A DNA stretch of 64,000 bases from Pontibacter mangrovi (GCF_006385705.1 NZ_VFRQ01000010.1:78966-142965); one strand, 5' to 3'; shown: positions 26,456 to 35,076, counted from the stretch's first letter. The notes: a model not told the origin generated them from the letters alone. Translations and numbers: made by a program.

Positions 26456-28224
26456 TATTGGTCGATCATGTTCTTGTACTGCATCTGGTACAGCTGCGCG
26501 TAATAGCCGTTTTTCTCCAGCAGCTCTTCGTGGTTGCCCATCTCCTTCAGCTCGCCGCGGTCCAGCACAATAATTTTATCTGCTTTTTGGATGGTGCTGA
26601 GGCGGTGCGCGATGACAATGGAAGTGCGGCCGTGCATCAGCTGGTCAATGGCGTACTGGATCAGCTCCTCGGTTTCGGAGTCTACGCTGGAGGTGGCCTC
26701 GTCCAGGATGATGATTTCCGGGTTGTAAACCATGGCTCTAACAAAAGAGATGAGCTGGCGCTGGCCTACGGATAAGGTAGCGCCGCGCTCCATCACCTGG
26801 TAGTGCAGCCCGCCCGGCAATCGCTCAATAAACTTGCGTGCCCCCACCAGGTCGGCGGCGTGCCACATCTGCTCCTCGGTTATACTTTTGTTGCCCAAAC
26901 TGATGTTGTCGGCTATACTTCCGGAGAAAAGGAACACATCCTGCAGCACCACGCCGATGTGGTGGCGCAGCACGCTCAGGTCATACTCCTGCAGGTCGTG
27001 GCCATCCACCACAATATGCCCTTTGTTGATCTCGTAGAAGCGGTTGAGCAAGTTGATGACAGAGGTCTTGCCGGCACCTGTGGCCCCCACAAAAGCCACT
27101 GTTTCGCCTGCCTTTACCTCAAACGAAAGGTCGCGCAGCACCCAGTCTTCGTCTTTGTAGGCAAACCATACATGCTCAAACGTCACGTTGCCTTTAATCT
27201 TTTCCGGGGCATAGCTGCCGTTGTCCGGGATCATCTCCTTGCTGTCGAGCAGGCGCATGAGCCGCTCGGTGCTAACCACGCCCAGCTGCAGCGTGTTAAA
27301 GCGGTCGGCGATCATGCGGATCGGGCGGAAGAACATCTGGATGTACAATATAAACGCCATCAGCGTACCCAGCGTAATGTCATTTTCTATCACCCCGTAA
27401 GCGCCGTACCATACCAGCAGGCCCAGGCCCGCCGCGCCGATGATCTCGGCCACCGGAAAGTAAATGCTATAGTATAAGACCGAGCGAACGTTGGCGCGGG
27501 TATGCTCCTTGTTGATCTCCTTAAACTTCTCCATCTCGCGCTTCTCGTTCGTGAAGATCTGCACGATGCTCATGCCTGTGATATGCTCCTGCACAAAGGA
27601 GTTGAGCCGCGCCACCGCTGTACGCACCTCCTGAAAGGTGTTCTTTATCTTCTCCTTGAAAATATAGGTACTGATGAGCATGAGCGGGAACGTGGACAAA
27701 CTCACCAGCGCCAGCTCCCAATCGATGTAGAACATGAAGCCGAGGATGAAGACCAGCTGCAGGATATCGCCGATCATGGCGGCCAAGCCCTCGCTGAACA
27801 CATCCGACAGCGTCTCCACGTCCGACACGTTGCGGGTTACGAGGGTTCCAATCGGGGTGCGGTCGAAGAACTTGAGGCGCAGGTTCAGGATGTGGCGGTA
27901 GAGTACAATCCGGATGTCGCGGACCACGTGCTGGCCCAGCCAACCGGCAAAATAAGTGTGCAGGTACTGCACAATGGCATGCACCACCAGCAGCACGCCC
28001 AAAATCAAGAACATGCGGTTCAGGCCCTCCCAATCGTTGTTCAGGATCTCGTGGTCTACGGTGTACTGAATGAGGAAGGGGCGCACGGCGGCCAGCACGG
28101 CCGAGGCAAAGGTTAGGAACACGATAAAGTAGAAGATCCTGACGTAGGGCTTCACAAACGTATAAAGCCGCTTGATCACGTCTGAGTCGAATACTTTACC
28201 GCTTTGTTTAGGTGTATCTTCCAA
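26455..28224 (-). CDS. ABC exporter half-transporter with non-canonical LSVGQ signature
   Basis: Fused permease-ATPase of 589 residues (MdlB/YheH type). Six membrane helices in about 1-320; Walker A GATGAGKTS near 384; Q-loop VVLQDVFLFSGS; signature LSVGQRQL, with Val for the usual Gly; Walker B IIILDEATSSVD with intact catalytic Glu; H-loop IVIAHRLST. In heterodimeric exporters one subunit keeps the Glu but has a deviant signature, which matches this gene and complements the half-transporter at 21682-23463. The substrate is unknown. It overlaps the GyrI-like gene by one base. Confidence 0.92.
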   Translation of the reverse strand: MEDTPKQSGKVFDSDVIKRLYTFVKPYVRIFYFIVFLTFASAVLAAVRPFLIQYTVDHEILNNDWEGLNRMFLILGVLLVVHAIVQYLHTYFAGWLGQHVVRDIRIVLYRHILNLRLKFFDRTPIGTLVTRNVSDVETLSDVFSEGLAAMIGDILQLVFILGFMFYIDWELALVSLSTFPLMLISTYIFKEKIKNTFQEVRTAVARLNSFVQEHITGMSIVQIFTNEKREMEKFKEINKEHTRANVRSVLYYSIYFPVAEIIGAAGLGLLVWYGAYGVIENDITLGTLMAFILYIQMFFRPIRMIADRFNTLQLGVVSTERLMRLLDSKEMIPDNGSYAPEKIKGNVTFEHVWFAYKDEDWVLRDLSFEVKAGETVAFVGATGAGKTSVINLLNRFYEINKGHIVVDGHDLQEYDLSVLRHHIGVVLQDVFLFSGSIADNISLGNKSITEEQMWHAADLVGARKFIERLPGGLHYQVMERGATLSVGQRQLISFVRAMVYNPEIIILDEATSSVDSETEELIQYAIDQLMHGRTSIVIAHRLSTIQKADKIIVLDRGELKEMGNHEELLEKNGYYAQLYQMQYKNMIDQ

Positions 28225-28341
28225 AAGTATGCTTCTGCTAAAGTATGGTTATCATTGCTGCACTGTCTCCTCTGTACGAGCGCTACTGTTTAACCGATTG
28301 TAAAGTTAATGGTTTTGGATCAGGATTTTCAGGTTTAGGGG

Positions 28342-28373
28342 ATGTTGATTGTTAGTTGGTGATTGTTGATTGC
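28342..28373 (+). repeat. Single arm of the 7-nt TTGTTRA repeat family
   Basis: Four to five heptads (GTTGATT, GTTAGTT, GGTGATT, GTTGATT) without a partner arm nearby. It sits in the 313-nt gap 28225-28537, which otherwise holds two TATACTT motifs and the palindrome below. Confidence 0.6.
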
Positions 28374-28426
28374 CTCTCTGGCGGTAGCGTCCGCTTGTGC
28401 CTCTATACTTTTATAGCCGCAGAATT

Positions 28427-28448
28427 CCCCTCCTTAGCTAAGGAGGGG
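28427..28448. repeat. CCCCTCCTTAG palindrome (intergenic repeat family)
   Basis: A perfect 22-nt palindrome built on CCCCTCCTTAG and its complement, followed by CAGGGGTGG. Similar sequences recur at 31680, 35205, 54770, 59510 and 59630, always outside genes. Confidence 0.75.
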
Positions 28449-28537
28449 CAGGGGTGGTTTGATCAGGCTTAAACCAGAAAAGGCCGAAGCCACAACAGCC
28501 CCAGCCTTTCCTATACTTTAAAATCTATGCTTTAGGC

Positions 28538-29839
28538 TTAGGCCTCTACAGCAACCGCTACTTTTGCCAGCGCCTGCTCAATATCGGAAATAATATCATC
28601 CGGGTGCTCCACGCCCACTGAGATACGCACCATCCCCTCTCCTATGCCCATCTTGGCACGGTCGGCTGGGGAAATGTCGGAGTGGGTCATAGAGGCGGGA
28701 TGCTCTGCCAGCGACTCGGTGCCGCCCAGGCTTACCGCCAGTTTTATCAGCCGCAGGCTGTTCAGGAATTTAAAAGCCTCTTTCTCGCCACCTTTCAGGT
28801 CGAAGGAGATCATGGAGCCGGCGGCGGTGCATTGCTTCTGGTAAATAGCCTGCTGCCGCGGATTGTCCTGCAGGTCGCCGAGGTAGTAAATCTTTTCCAC
28901 TTTCGGGTGCTGCTTCAGGTAGTTAGCCACGGTTTCTGCACCGCGAGCCTGCGCCTCCATGCGTATTTTCAGCGTTTCCAGGCTGCGCATCAGCATCCAG
29001 CCGGTCCAGGGACTGGCCATGGAGCCGGCAAACGTGCGCATGCCCTTCACCTGCTTCATCAGCTCAGAAGAACCGGCACAGGCCCCGGCAATCAGGTCGG
29101 AGTGGCCGCCGATATACTTGGTGGCAGAGTATAAAACCAAGTCAGCGCCGTGCTTGAGCGGGTGCGAGAACACCGGCCCCAGGAAGGTATTGTCCACGGC
29201 TACCACTACTTTTTTATCTGCGGTGGAGTGCTTTCTCGCCAAGGCCACGCACTCCTCAATGTCCACCAGGTGGTTTGTGGGGTTGGCAGGCGTTTCCACA
29301 TACACCATCGCTAGCTTATCGGCCACACCGGATTCCTCCAGCTGCTGGGCGATCTGCTCCGGGGTGGCGCAGGCGTTAAAGCCTATACTTTGGATGCCGA
29401 ACTTGGGCAGGATGTTCTTGATGTAGTAGTCGGAGCCGCCGTAGATGGGCTCGCTGTGCAGGATCACGTCGCCGGGTTTTAGCAGGGCCAGCAGTGTGGT
29501 GCTGATAGCCGCCATCCCGCTGGCAAACACCGCGGCTTCCTCGGCGGCGTCCCAGAAGCGGAGGCGGTTCTCCAGTATCTCCAGGTCGGGGTTGTTGAGG
29601 CGGCTATAGATCAGGCCCAGCTGCTCCTCGGCGTTCTTCTCGCGCAGGCCGTAGGCCAGCTCAAAAAATGCTTTGCCCTCTTCGGCACTCTTAAAAACAA
29701 AGGTGGATGTTTGGTAAATCGGAGCTTTCACGGCCATTTCCGACCACTCGGGGTTGTACCCGTAGCTCATCATTAAACTCTCCGGCCGCACGTGCTTTCC
29801 GTTTAAGTGCGGCCCCAGATGGTCCTCTTCCAGTTGCAT
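28538..29839 (-). CDS. Cys/Met-metabolism PLP enzyme (cystathionine gamma-synthase/methionine gamma-lyase family)
   Basis: PLP-dependent enzyme of the trans-sulfuration group, 433 residues. Seen are YSRLNNPDLEILENRL, FASGMAAISTTLLALLKPGD, the substrate region YVETPANPTNHLVDI, and the PLP-Lys motif LYSATKYIGGHSDLIAGA. Which reaction it performs (synthase, beta- or gamma-lyase) cannot be settled from these residues. No other methionine gene is adjacent. The N-terminal 30 residues (HLNGKHVRPESLMMSYGY) are longer than in MetB and typical of the Bacteroidota orthologue. Its stop is followed by a repeat-bearing gap. Confidence 0.9.
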   Translation of the reverse strand: MQLEEDHLGPHLNGKHVRPESLMMSYGYNPEWSEMAVKAPIYQTSTFVFKSAEEGKAFFELAYGLREKNAEEQLGLIYSRLNNPDLEILENRLRFWDAAEEAAVFASGMAAISTTLLALLKPGDVILHSEPIYGGSDYYIKNILPKFGIQSIGFNACATPEQIAQQLEESGVADKLAMVYVETPANPTNHLVDIEECVALARKHSTADKKVVVAVDNTFLGPVFSHPLKHGADLVLYSATKYIGGHSDLIAGACAGSSELMKQVKGMRTFAGSMASPWTGWMLMRSLETLKIRMEAQARGAETVANYLKQHPKVEKIYYLGDLQDNPRQQAIYQKQCTAAGSMISFDLKGGEKEAFKFLNSLRLIKLAVSLGGTESLAEHPASMTHSDISPADRAKMGIGEGMVRISVGVEHPDDIISDIEQALAKVAVAVEA

Positions 29840-29873
29840 AATCAGGTTAGTTTTGGGTTAAGGTTGATTAGTT

Positions 29874-30620
29874 TTAAGGTATAAATAGTTCAGGTGGATA
29901 CTCTACTTTAGCCAAATACAGCCCTTCCGACGGTGCTGCGCCGCTGGACCGGCTCCTGTCCTGGCTGGCGATAATCTGCTCAAACTCCGCCACTGTCAGC
30001 TTTCCGCGGCCCACGTCTACCAGTGTGCCCACCACCAGGCGCACCATGCCTCTCAGAAAGCGGTTGGCCCGGATGGTGAATTGCAGCTCCTCCCCCTCCT
30101 GTTGCCACACGGCCTCATACATGTTGCAACGGTAATGTTTGGTATCGCCTTTTACTTTGCTGAAGGTAGTAAAATCCTCATACTTTATTAGTATGGCGGC
30201 GGCCTCGTTCATTTTACCCATATCCAAAGGGCGGCTGTGGTACCAGGCGTGGTAGCGTTTAAACGGGTTTTTGCGGAGCGTGATATGGTAATGGTAGGTG
30301 CGGGCAAAGGCATCGTAGCGGGCGTGCGCCTCGGCCTGCACGGGGTATAAGTTCACGGCGGCGATATCCTCCGGGAGGATGCGGTTGAGGCGATAAACGA
30401 CGTGCTGCGGGTCCAGCTCCTGCTGAGCGTTAAAGTGCACGAATTGCTGGCTGGCATGCACCCCGGTATCGGTGCGGCCGCTGCCGGTGGTACTAATCGG
30501 CTCGCGCAGCACCTTGCTCAGGCTATCCTCCAACACCTCCTGCACCGACAGCGCGTTTGGCTGCACCTGCCACCCATGAAACCGGGTTCCGTCGTAAGCT
30601 ATCTCTAAAAAATACCGCAT
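29874..30620 (-). CDS. truA: tRNA pseudouridine(38-40) synthase
   Basis: Converts uridines 38-40 of tRNA anticodon arms to pseudouridine. From ATG 30620 the protein has 248 residues. The start MRYFLEIAYDGTRFHGWQ and catalytic motif SGRTDTGVHAS (Asp51) are unmistakable, with LNRILPEDIA and FLRGMVRLVVGTLV further on. An in-frame extension to 30653 exists but would cross the promoter box, so the ATG at 30620 is preferred. It lies 34 nt upstream of the PLP enzyme, separated by a start near 29839, and both read leftward. Confidence 0.95.
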   Translation of the reverse strand: MRYFLEIAYDGTRFHGWQVQPNALSVQEVLEDSLSKVLREPISTTGSGRTDTGVHASQQFVHFNAQQELDPQHVVYRLNRILPEDIAAVNLYPVQAEAHARYDAFARTYHYHITLRKNPFKRYHAWYHSRPLDMGKMNEAAAILIKYEDFTTFSKVKGDTKHYRCNMYEAVWQQEGEELQFTIRANRFLRGMVRLVVGTLVDVGRGKLTVAEFEQIIASQDRSRSSGAAPSEGLYLAKVEYPPELFIP

Positions 30621-30624
30621 AAGG

Positions 30625-30632
30625 CAAAGGTA
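30625..30632 (-). promoter_or_regulatory. -7 promoter box immediately before truA
   Basis: TACCTTTG on the minus strand fits TAnnTTTG and ends 4 nt before the truA ATG, suggesting a leaderless mRNA, as at anmK. Confidence 0.55.
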
Positions 30633-30801
30633 TGATTTTGGAACAAAAGACACAGGACAAAAGGTGCAACCGCACCTGCTTTACAGGGCAAAGGCAGGTC
30701 TAATCATACTTTTCCGCACGAGCGTTCTTGGCTGGCATGCCGCCTTTCTCATAAATATCCCTTCGCCACAATCTTAATTTTAGTTTTTACAGGGGTTTGG
30801 C

Positions 30802-30809
30802 TAATTTTG
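30802..30809 (+). promoter_or_regulatory. -7 promoter box for DUF4293 gene
   Basis: TAATTTTG fits TAnnTTTG, 30 nt before the ATG at 30840. Confidence 0.6.
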
Positions 30810-30839
30810 CGGTTCTTAAGCAGATAATTATACCATCTT

Positions 30840-31340
30840 ATGATACAACGAATCCAAACTGTGTTTCTGGCGCTTATGGCCATTGCCCTGATCTCCATGC
30901 TGTTTCTGCCGCTTTGGTCTAAAACAGACCCTGCCACTGGCGAAACGCTGGTGCTGTCGGCCTGGAACCTCAAATCTTATTTCCTGACAGAGGCAGGCGA
31001 GCCGGGCAAGGTTGGCACCATTGCACAGCAGGGCACCATTGCCATTGGCATGCTGGCCATTGCCGCCGCCGTACTTGCCGTGTATGAGATTTTCCAGTAC
31101 AAGAGCCGCCTAAACCAGATGAAGCTCGGCCTGCTGAACACGTTGCTGATTATGGCAACGCTGGGCGCGATGCTCTACTATGCCTATTTTGTGGGCAACG
31201 ACCTGATCCAGGTGGAGGGCAAAGGCACGTACGAGGCTGGCTTTTACATGCCATTACTGGCGCTGGTGCTCAATTCCCTGGCCAACCGCTTCATCAAACG
31301 CGACGAGGACCTGGTAAGGTCGGTGGACAGGCTGCGATAG
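30840..31340 (+). CDS. DUF4293 membrane protein
   Basis: A 166-residue protein starting MIQRIQTVFLALMAIALI, the hallmark of DUF4293, with four membrane helices (about 5-23, 63-83, 98-118, 132-150) and the C-terminal ANRFIKRDEDLVRSVDRLR. The family is confined to Bacteroidota and has no known function. It is monocistronic, with its own promoter box and terminator. Confidence 0.9.
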   Translation: MIQRIQTVFLALMAIALISMLFLPLWSKTDPATGETLVLSAWNLKSYFLTEAGEPGKVGTIAQQGTIAIGMLAIAAAVLAVYEIFQYKSRLNQMKLGLLNTLLIMATLGAMLYYAYFVGNDLIQVEGKGTYEAGFYMPLLALVLNSLANRFIKRDEDLVRSVDRLR

Positions 31341-31364
31341 TAAGCCGCAAAGTACAAAACAGAT

Positions 31365-31401
31365 AAGGCGGGTGTTGCTTCGGCGGCACCCGCCTTTTTT
31401 T
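31365..31401 (+). terminator. Intrinsic terminator after DUF4293 gene
   Basis: AAGGCGGGTG pairs with CACCCGCCTT, followed by seven T. Confidence 0.88.
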
Positions 31402-31425
31402 GTGGCTGGAGGCGACGTTTTCAGC

Positions 31426-31720
31426 TATACTTATCTGCTGCCTCTGTGGCACAAGCTGTAAGTTCAGGAGCAGTTTTGGCCTGCCGCTTGTGTTTATACT
31501 TGTGCTATACTTTATACTTTCCATGGCGCCCCGAAGGCTTTCGGGGTGTCTTCTCCTGCTTTAGCCAAAGCTATGCAACTTGAACCAAGTCCCCTTCAAA
31601 GGGGGCAGGGGGATGACAATCGTTCTCAAAAACTCCCTCCCCTGTTCTTAGGGGAGGGCTGGGGAGGGGTAAACTCCCCTCCTTAACCCAGGAGGCGCAG
31701 GGGCCATTGGATCCTGCACT
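31426..31720. repeat. Repeat-rich intergenic region
   Basis: No gene. It holds four TATACTT motifs (31426, 31495, 31506, 31513), a GGCGCCCCGAAGG..GGGGTG unit at about 31526-31547 also found at 34815, a CCCCTTCAAAGGGGGCAGGGG unit near 31592 that recurs inverted near 54798, and two CCCCTCC..GGGAGGG palindromic units (about 31635-31700). Confidence 0.65.
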
Positions 31721-31742
31721 ACCGAGCTCTCTACTATCAGAT

Positions 31743-31779
31743 AAAAAAAGCGCAGCACAGGTATCCTCCGTGCTGCGCT
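31743..31779 (-). terminator. Terminator after DUF4476 gene
   Basis: AGCGCAGCAC pairs with GTGCTGCGCT; seven A on the plus strand give the T-run for the leftward transcript. Confidence 0.8.
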
Positions 31780-31834
31780 CACTTTATATCACACTAAACC
31801 TTAAACTTTTTCCTTTCTCGTTTCTAAACTCACT

Positions 31835-32593
31835 TTATCTTCTCCGCCTGGCGTATTCCTCCAGCTCTCGCACGCTGCTATCGAACCGGAACAGGTCGAA
31901 GATGTAGTAGAAGTGCTCGCGGTCGCAGAGGTTGTCGTAGGCGTATTTGGCGAACTCTACGCGGGTGCTTTCGTGGTCGAACTGCCGCAGCAGGCGCTTC
32001 AGATCGTCGGCCATGATACTGTTGCCACGCAGCGCCTCGCGGGCTATGCTTAGTTTGGAACTCTCGAAGTCTCGGCGGCGAATAGCCTCTATGGCGCGGT
32101 CCAACTCACGCCCCGAAAGCAGGTTGCGGCAGTTGCCGTAGTAATCGTCGCGATAGCGGTCATCGTATCGATCGTCATAACGGTCGTGGCCGCAGTGGTC
32201 GTCGTGGCGGTGGTGGTCCGGGTAAGGGGGCAGCGGCGGTCTAGGCACTACAACAGGTGCCAACGGGATCTCGCTCAGGAGTTTAAGATAGGCTTTGCCG
32301 CTCCTGCCCAACGTGCGCACGCCATAGTTTGCCTCTACCCCGTGCGGCACAAACACCCTCTGCCCCATTTTGTACATGCCGTGCCGGCTGCGCACGCGCA
32401 ACTCCACATAATGCTCGCCCGGACGCACGTGGTTCAGGCGCACATAGTTGGTAGCTGCCCGGTTCGCCAAACGTCCGTCTATTTCAACCTGAAATAGCTC
32501 GCCGCGCTCGGCAGTGAAAGTAAGGATGGAGCTTTGTGCCCAAACCGGCAGCGCCAGCAGCACAAACAGGAACGGTAGTAGAAGCTTTCTCAT
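31835..32593 (-). CDS. DUF4476 domain secreted protein with His/Asp-rich linker
   Basis: A 252-residue exported protein: signal peptide (MRKLLLPFLFVLLALPVWAQ), a beta-rich domain (about 22-105: LTFTAERGELFQVEIDGRL, VRPGEHYVELRVRS), a proline-rich then strongly His/Asp/Tyr/Arg-rich linker (about 118-150), and a C-terminal DUF4476 helical domain (AIEAIRRRDFESSKLSIA, LLRQFDHESTRVEFAKYAY). The start at 32593 begins the signal peptide; an in-frame extension upstream is unlikely. The linker could bind divalent metal (inference). Function unknown. Confidence 0.85.
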   Translation of the reverse strand: MRKLLLPFLFVLLALPVWAQSSILTFTAERGELFQVEIDGRLANRAATNYVRLNHVRPGEHYVELRVRSRHGMYKMGQRVFVPHGVEANYGVRTLGRSGKAYLKLLSEIPLAPVVVPRPPLPPYPDHHRHDDHCGHDRYDDRYDDRYRDDYYGNCRNLLSGRELDRAIEAIRRRDFESSKLSIAREALRGNSIMADDLKRLLRQFDHESTRVEFAKYAYDNLCDREHFYYIFDLFRFDSSVRELEEYARRRR

Positions 32594-32664
32594 GGCAAGT
32601 ATAGGTTTTTGCTTATACTTGCTCTTAGCCAATTATTGTGCCAGTTTGGTTATTAATCGCAGTT

Positions 32665-33345
32665 TTACTTCTCCCGCTTCAGGTTAAGGTTGTAGTTGAG
32701 GCCGATGGCTAAAGAGCCAGGGTATGGATACTCGTCTCTTGGAGCTAACTTCCGCCTAAAGCTCCGGCTGATCATGTAGTAGTTGAAGTAAGCGTCCAGA
32801 CGACTATTTATGTTGTAGCCAAGCCCAAAACCACCTGTTAAGTAGGCATTCAAACCAGAGGTTTTCTCGTTATAGATTACCGTTTCTATCCCACCTTCTT
32901 GTTCTGTCTTTGCTGCTTGCGTAGTGCTATACATCGGCGTAAACATCCCTGTACCATAGAACTGTAGCCGCTTTAGAGGGTAGAATAACATATACTCCAT
33001 TGTAATCGGCACCCCCACGCCTCGCGTTTTAGATGTTTCATTATAATGGATAAGATTGTCTTCAGACTCTACATAAGTATAACTCCAATCCTGATTGTCG
33101 GTACCATACCATATTCCAGTTTGCAACCTTACCCTTTTATTAAGCTTATAGCCCATATACATAGAGGCGTAAGGCTGAATATTTCCACCCTTTGGCTGCT
33201 GGCTGTATTTTAAGTCATATCCTATAACAAGAGCATTAGCGCCTATGTAAAGCTGTTTGGCTCTTGCGGTGTCTTTATAGACCACTAGCTGGGCCTTAGC
33301 CGCAAACGAGGTAAGCAGCATAAGTGATAAAAAGAGTGTTTTCAT
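32665..33345 (-). CDS. Outer-membrane beta-barrel protein
   Basis: A 226-residue protein with signal peptide MKTLFLSLMLLTSFAAKAQ and alternating beta strands with aromatic girdles (YASMYMGYKLNKRVRLQTGIWYG, YLTGGFGLGYNINSRLDAY within them), ending in YNLNLKREK. It fits the PorT/OmpW-like small barrel class common in Bacteroidota; no ligand is suggested. The start at 33345 is set by the signal peptide. The gene is distinctly AT-richer than its neighbours, with ATA/AAT/TTA codons, which may indicate transfer. Confidence 0.75.
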   Translation of the reverse strand: MKTLFLSLMLLTSFAAKAQLVVYKDTARAKQLYIGANALVIGYDLKYSQQPKGGNIQPYASMYMGYKLNKRVRLQTGIWYGTDNQDWSYTYVESEDNLIHYNETSKTRGVGVPITMEYMLFYPLKRLQFYGTGMFTPMYSTTQAAKTEQEGGIETVIYNEKTSGLNAYLTGGFGLGYNINSRLDAYFNYYMISRSFRRKLAPRDEYPYPGSLAIGLNYNLNLKREK

Positions 33346-33448
33346 TTGAGGTATGTTTATAGGAACGCAAATACTTAGCTCTATAAATATATCTATATTG
33401 AAGTATAAGTACAAGGCAATTGCCTCAGCCTCTTGGCAACATCAGCCC

Positions 33449-33490
33449 CAAAAAACAGAAGCGCCACAGGTGCTGTACCTGTGGCGCTTC
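33449..33490 (-). terminator. Terminator after purM
   Basis: GAAGCGCCACAGGT pairs with ACCTGTGGCGCTTC over a 5-nt loop; an A-run on the plus strand supplies the T-tail for the leftward gene. Confidence 0.85.
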
Positions 33491-33512
33491 AGAAGTATAA
33501 ATGAAGTTTGCT

Positions 33513-34682
33513 TTAGCCTTCGTAGTAGAACTCACCGTACGGGCTGCGGATGGTGAGCTCATTAGTTTTGCTCTCTTCTACGCGGCCAATGATCTGAGCC
33601 TCCACACCAAAGCTCTTCGAGATGTCGATCAGGCTCTGCGCATGCTCCTCCGGCAGGTAAATTTCCAGGCGGTGGCCCATGTTAAAGACTTTGTACATCT
33701 CTTTCCAGTCGGTGTGGCTCTGCTCCTGTATAATGCGGAACAGCGGCGGCACCGGCAGCAGGTTGTCTTTAATAATATGCACTTTCTCGGTAAAGTGCAG
33801 CACTTTGGTCTGGGCGCCTCCGCTGCAGTGCACCATGCCGTGGATGTGCGGGCGGTGCTGCTTCAGAATCGCCATCACGATGGGCGCATAGGTACGCGTT
33901 GGCGAGAGCACCAGTTTGCCTATCTCCACACCTGTCTCAGGGTCTACATCTGTCAGGCGCAGGTTACCGGAGTACACCAGGTCTATCGGCAATTCTGGAT
34001 CGTAGCTCTCGGGGTAAGAGGCAGCCAGGTATTTATGGAACACGTCGTGGCGGGCCGAGGTGAGGCCGTTGCTGCCCATGCCGCCGTTATACTCTGTCTC
34101 GTAAGTGGCTTGCCCGTAAGAGGCAAAACCTACGATCACGTCGCCGGGCTGTATGGTGTGGTTCGAAATCACCTCGTCGCGGCGCATGCGGGCGGTTACG
34201 GTGCTGTCCACGATGATGGTGCGCACCAGGTCGCCCACGTCGGCTGTCTCGCCGCCGGTGCTGTAAATGCCCACGCCGTTGTCGCGCAGCATCTGCAGCA
34301 CCTCCTCGGTGCCGTTGATGATAGCGGCAATCACCTCGCCCGGGATCAGGTTCTTGTTGCGGCCAATGGTAGAGGAAAGCAGGATTCTATCGGTAGCGCC
34401 CACGCATAGCAGGTCGTCGGTGTTCATCACCACGGCATCCTGGGCAATGCCTTTCCACACGCTCAGGTCGCCGGTCTCTTTCCAGTACATGTACGCCAAC
34501 GAGGATTTGGTGCCGGCCCCGTCGGCGTGCATAATGGCGCAGTAGTCTTCGTCTCCCGTCAGAATATCGGGGATGATCTTGCAGAAAGCTTTCGGGAATA
34601 GTCCTTTGTCGATGTTTTTGATGGCGTTGTGCACATCCTCCTTAGAGGCGGATACGCCGCGACGCAAATATCTGTTTTCCAT
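33513..34682 (-). CDS. purM: Phosphoribosylformylglycinamidine cyclo-ligase (AIR synthase), long form
   Basis: Closes FGAM to aminoimidazole ribotide in purine synthesis, using ATP. The 389 residues are longer than E. coli PurM (345) and of the Bacteroidota type. Seen are MHADGAGTKSSLAYMYWKE, AQDAVVMNTDDLLCVGA, STGGETADVGDLVRTIIV and VHCSGGAQTKVLHF, which provide the nucleotide and metal sites of the PurM/ThiL fold. The gene is monocistronic between a promoter box and a terminator; no other pur gene is in the window. Confidence 0.88.
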   Translation of the reverse strand: MENRYLRRGVSASKEDVHNAIKNIDKGLFPKAFCKIIPDILTGDEDYCAIMHADGAGTKSSLAYMYWKETGDLSVWKGIAQDAVVMNTDDLLCVGATDRILLSSTIGRNKNLIPGEVIAAIINGTEEVLQMLRDNGVGIYSTGGETADVGDLVRTIIVDSTVTARMRRDEVISNHTIQPGDVIVGFASYGQATYETEYNGGMGSNGLTSARHDVFHKYLAASYPESYDPELPIDLVYSGNLRLTDVDPETGVEIGKLVLSPTRTYAPIVMAILKQHRPHIHGMVHCSGGAQTKVLHFTEKVHIIKDNLLPVPPLFRIIQEQSHTDWKEMYKVFNMGHRLEIYLPEEHAQSLIDISKSFGVEAQIIGRVEESKTNELTIRSPYGEFYYEG

Positions 34683-34703
34683 AGTTTCAGGATGATTTGC
34701 CTA

Positions 34704-34711
34704 CAAATTTA
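34704..34711 (-). promoter_or_regulatory. -7 promoter box for purM
   Basis: TAAATTTG on the minus strand fits TAnnTTTG, 21 nt before the ATG. Confidence 0.6.
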
Positions 34712-34810
34712 ACAAACAGAACGGCATTCGCGACAGCAGCGGCCATTTATTATACTTTAAACTAGCGGGTTGCAAAGGTTATGCAAGAGCTGTCTCCTTT
34801 TCTATAGCTC

Positions 34811-34872
34811 CCTGGCGCCCCGAAGGTTTTGGGGGTGCCTTGCCGCCGCTTCCTGCAACTGGAGCCAAGCTA
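34811..34872. repeat. GGCGCCCCGAAGG intergenic repeat copy
   Basis: GGCGCCCCGAAGG, then GGGGGTG and, further on, GCAACT..AGCCAAG match the order of the copy starting near 31526. Dispersed non-coding repeat. Confidence 0.55.
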
Positions 34873-34930
34873 TCTTCTCTAGCTGCCGTTCATCCTCAGT
34901 TTTACGAACCTAAAGTTGCATCTCCTACTT

Positions 34931-35076
34931 TGGTGCCCTCCGAGGCCGGGAGGCCTCATCTTCCCGCATCGCGCTGTGTTCCCTTCCTTTGCTCCTGACG
35001 TCGCAATGCCCTTACAGGGCACCGGAATCTCACAAGGCGCTCAACGGAAAGATTGGGATCAGGTTCGATAGCTACC
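34931..35076 (-). repeat. Dispersed ~145-nt repeat, copy A
   Basis: The reverse complement of this stretch aligns with 54843-54982 over about 140 nt with roughly 80% identity by eye, including GTTGAGCGCCTTGT, CCGGTGCC, GGCATTGCGACG and AGGAGCAAAGGAA. Neither copy encodes a convincing protein. Confidence 0.8.
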
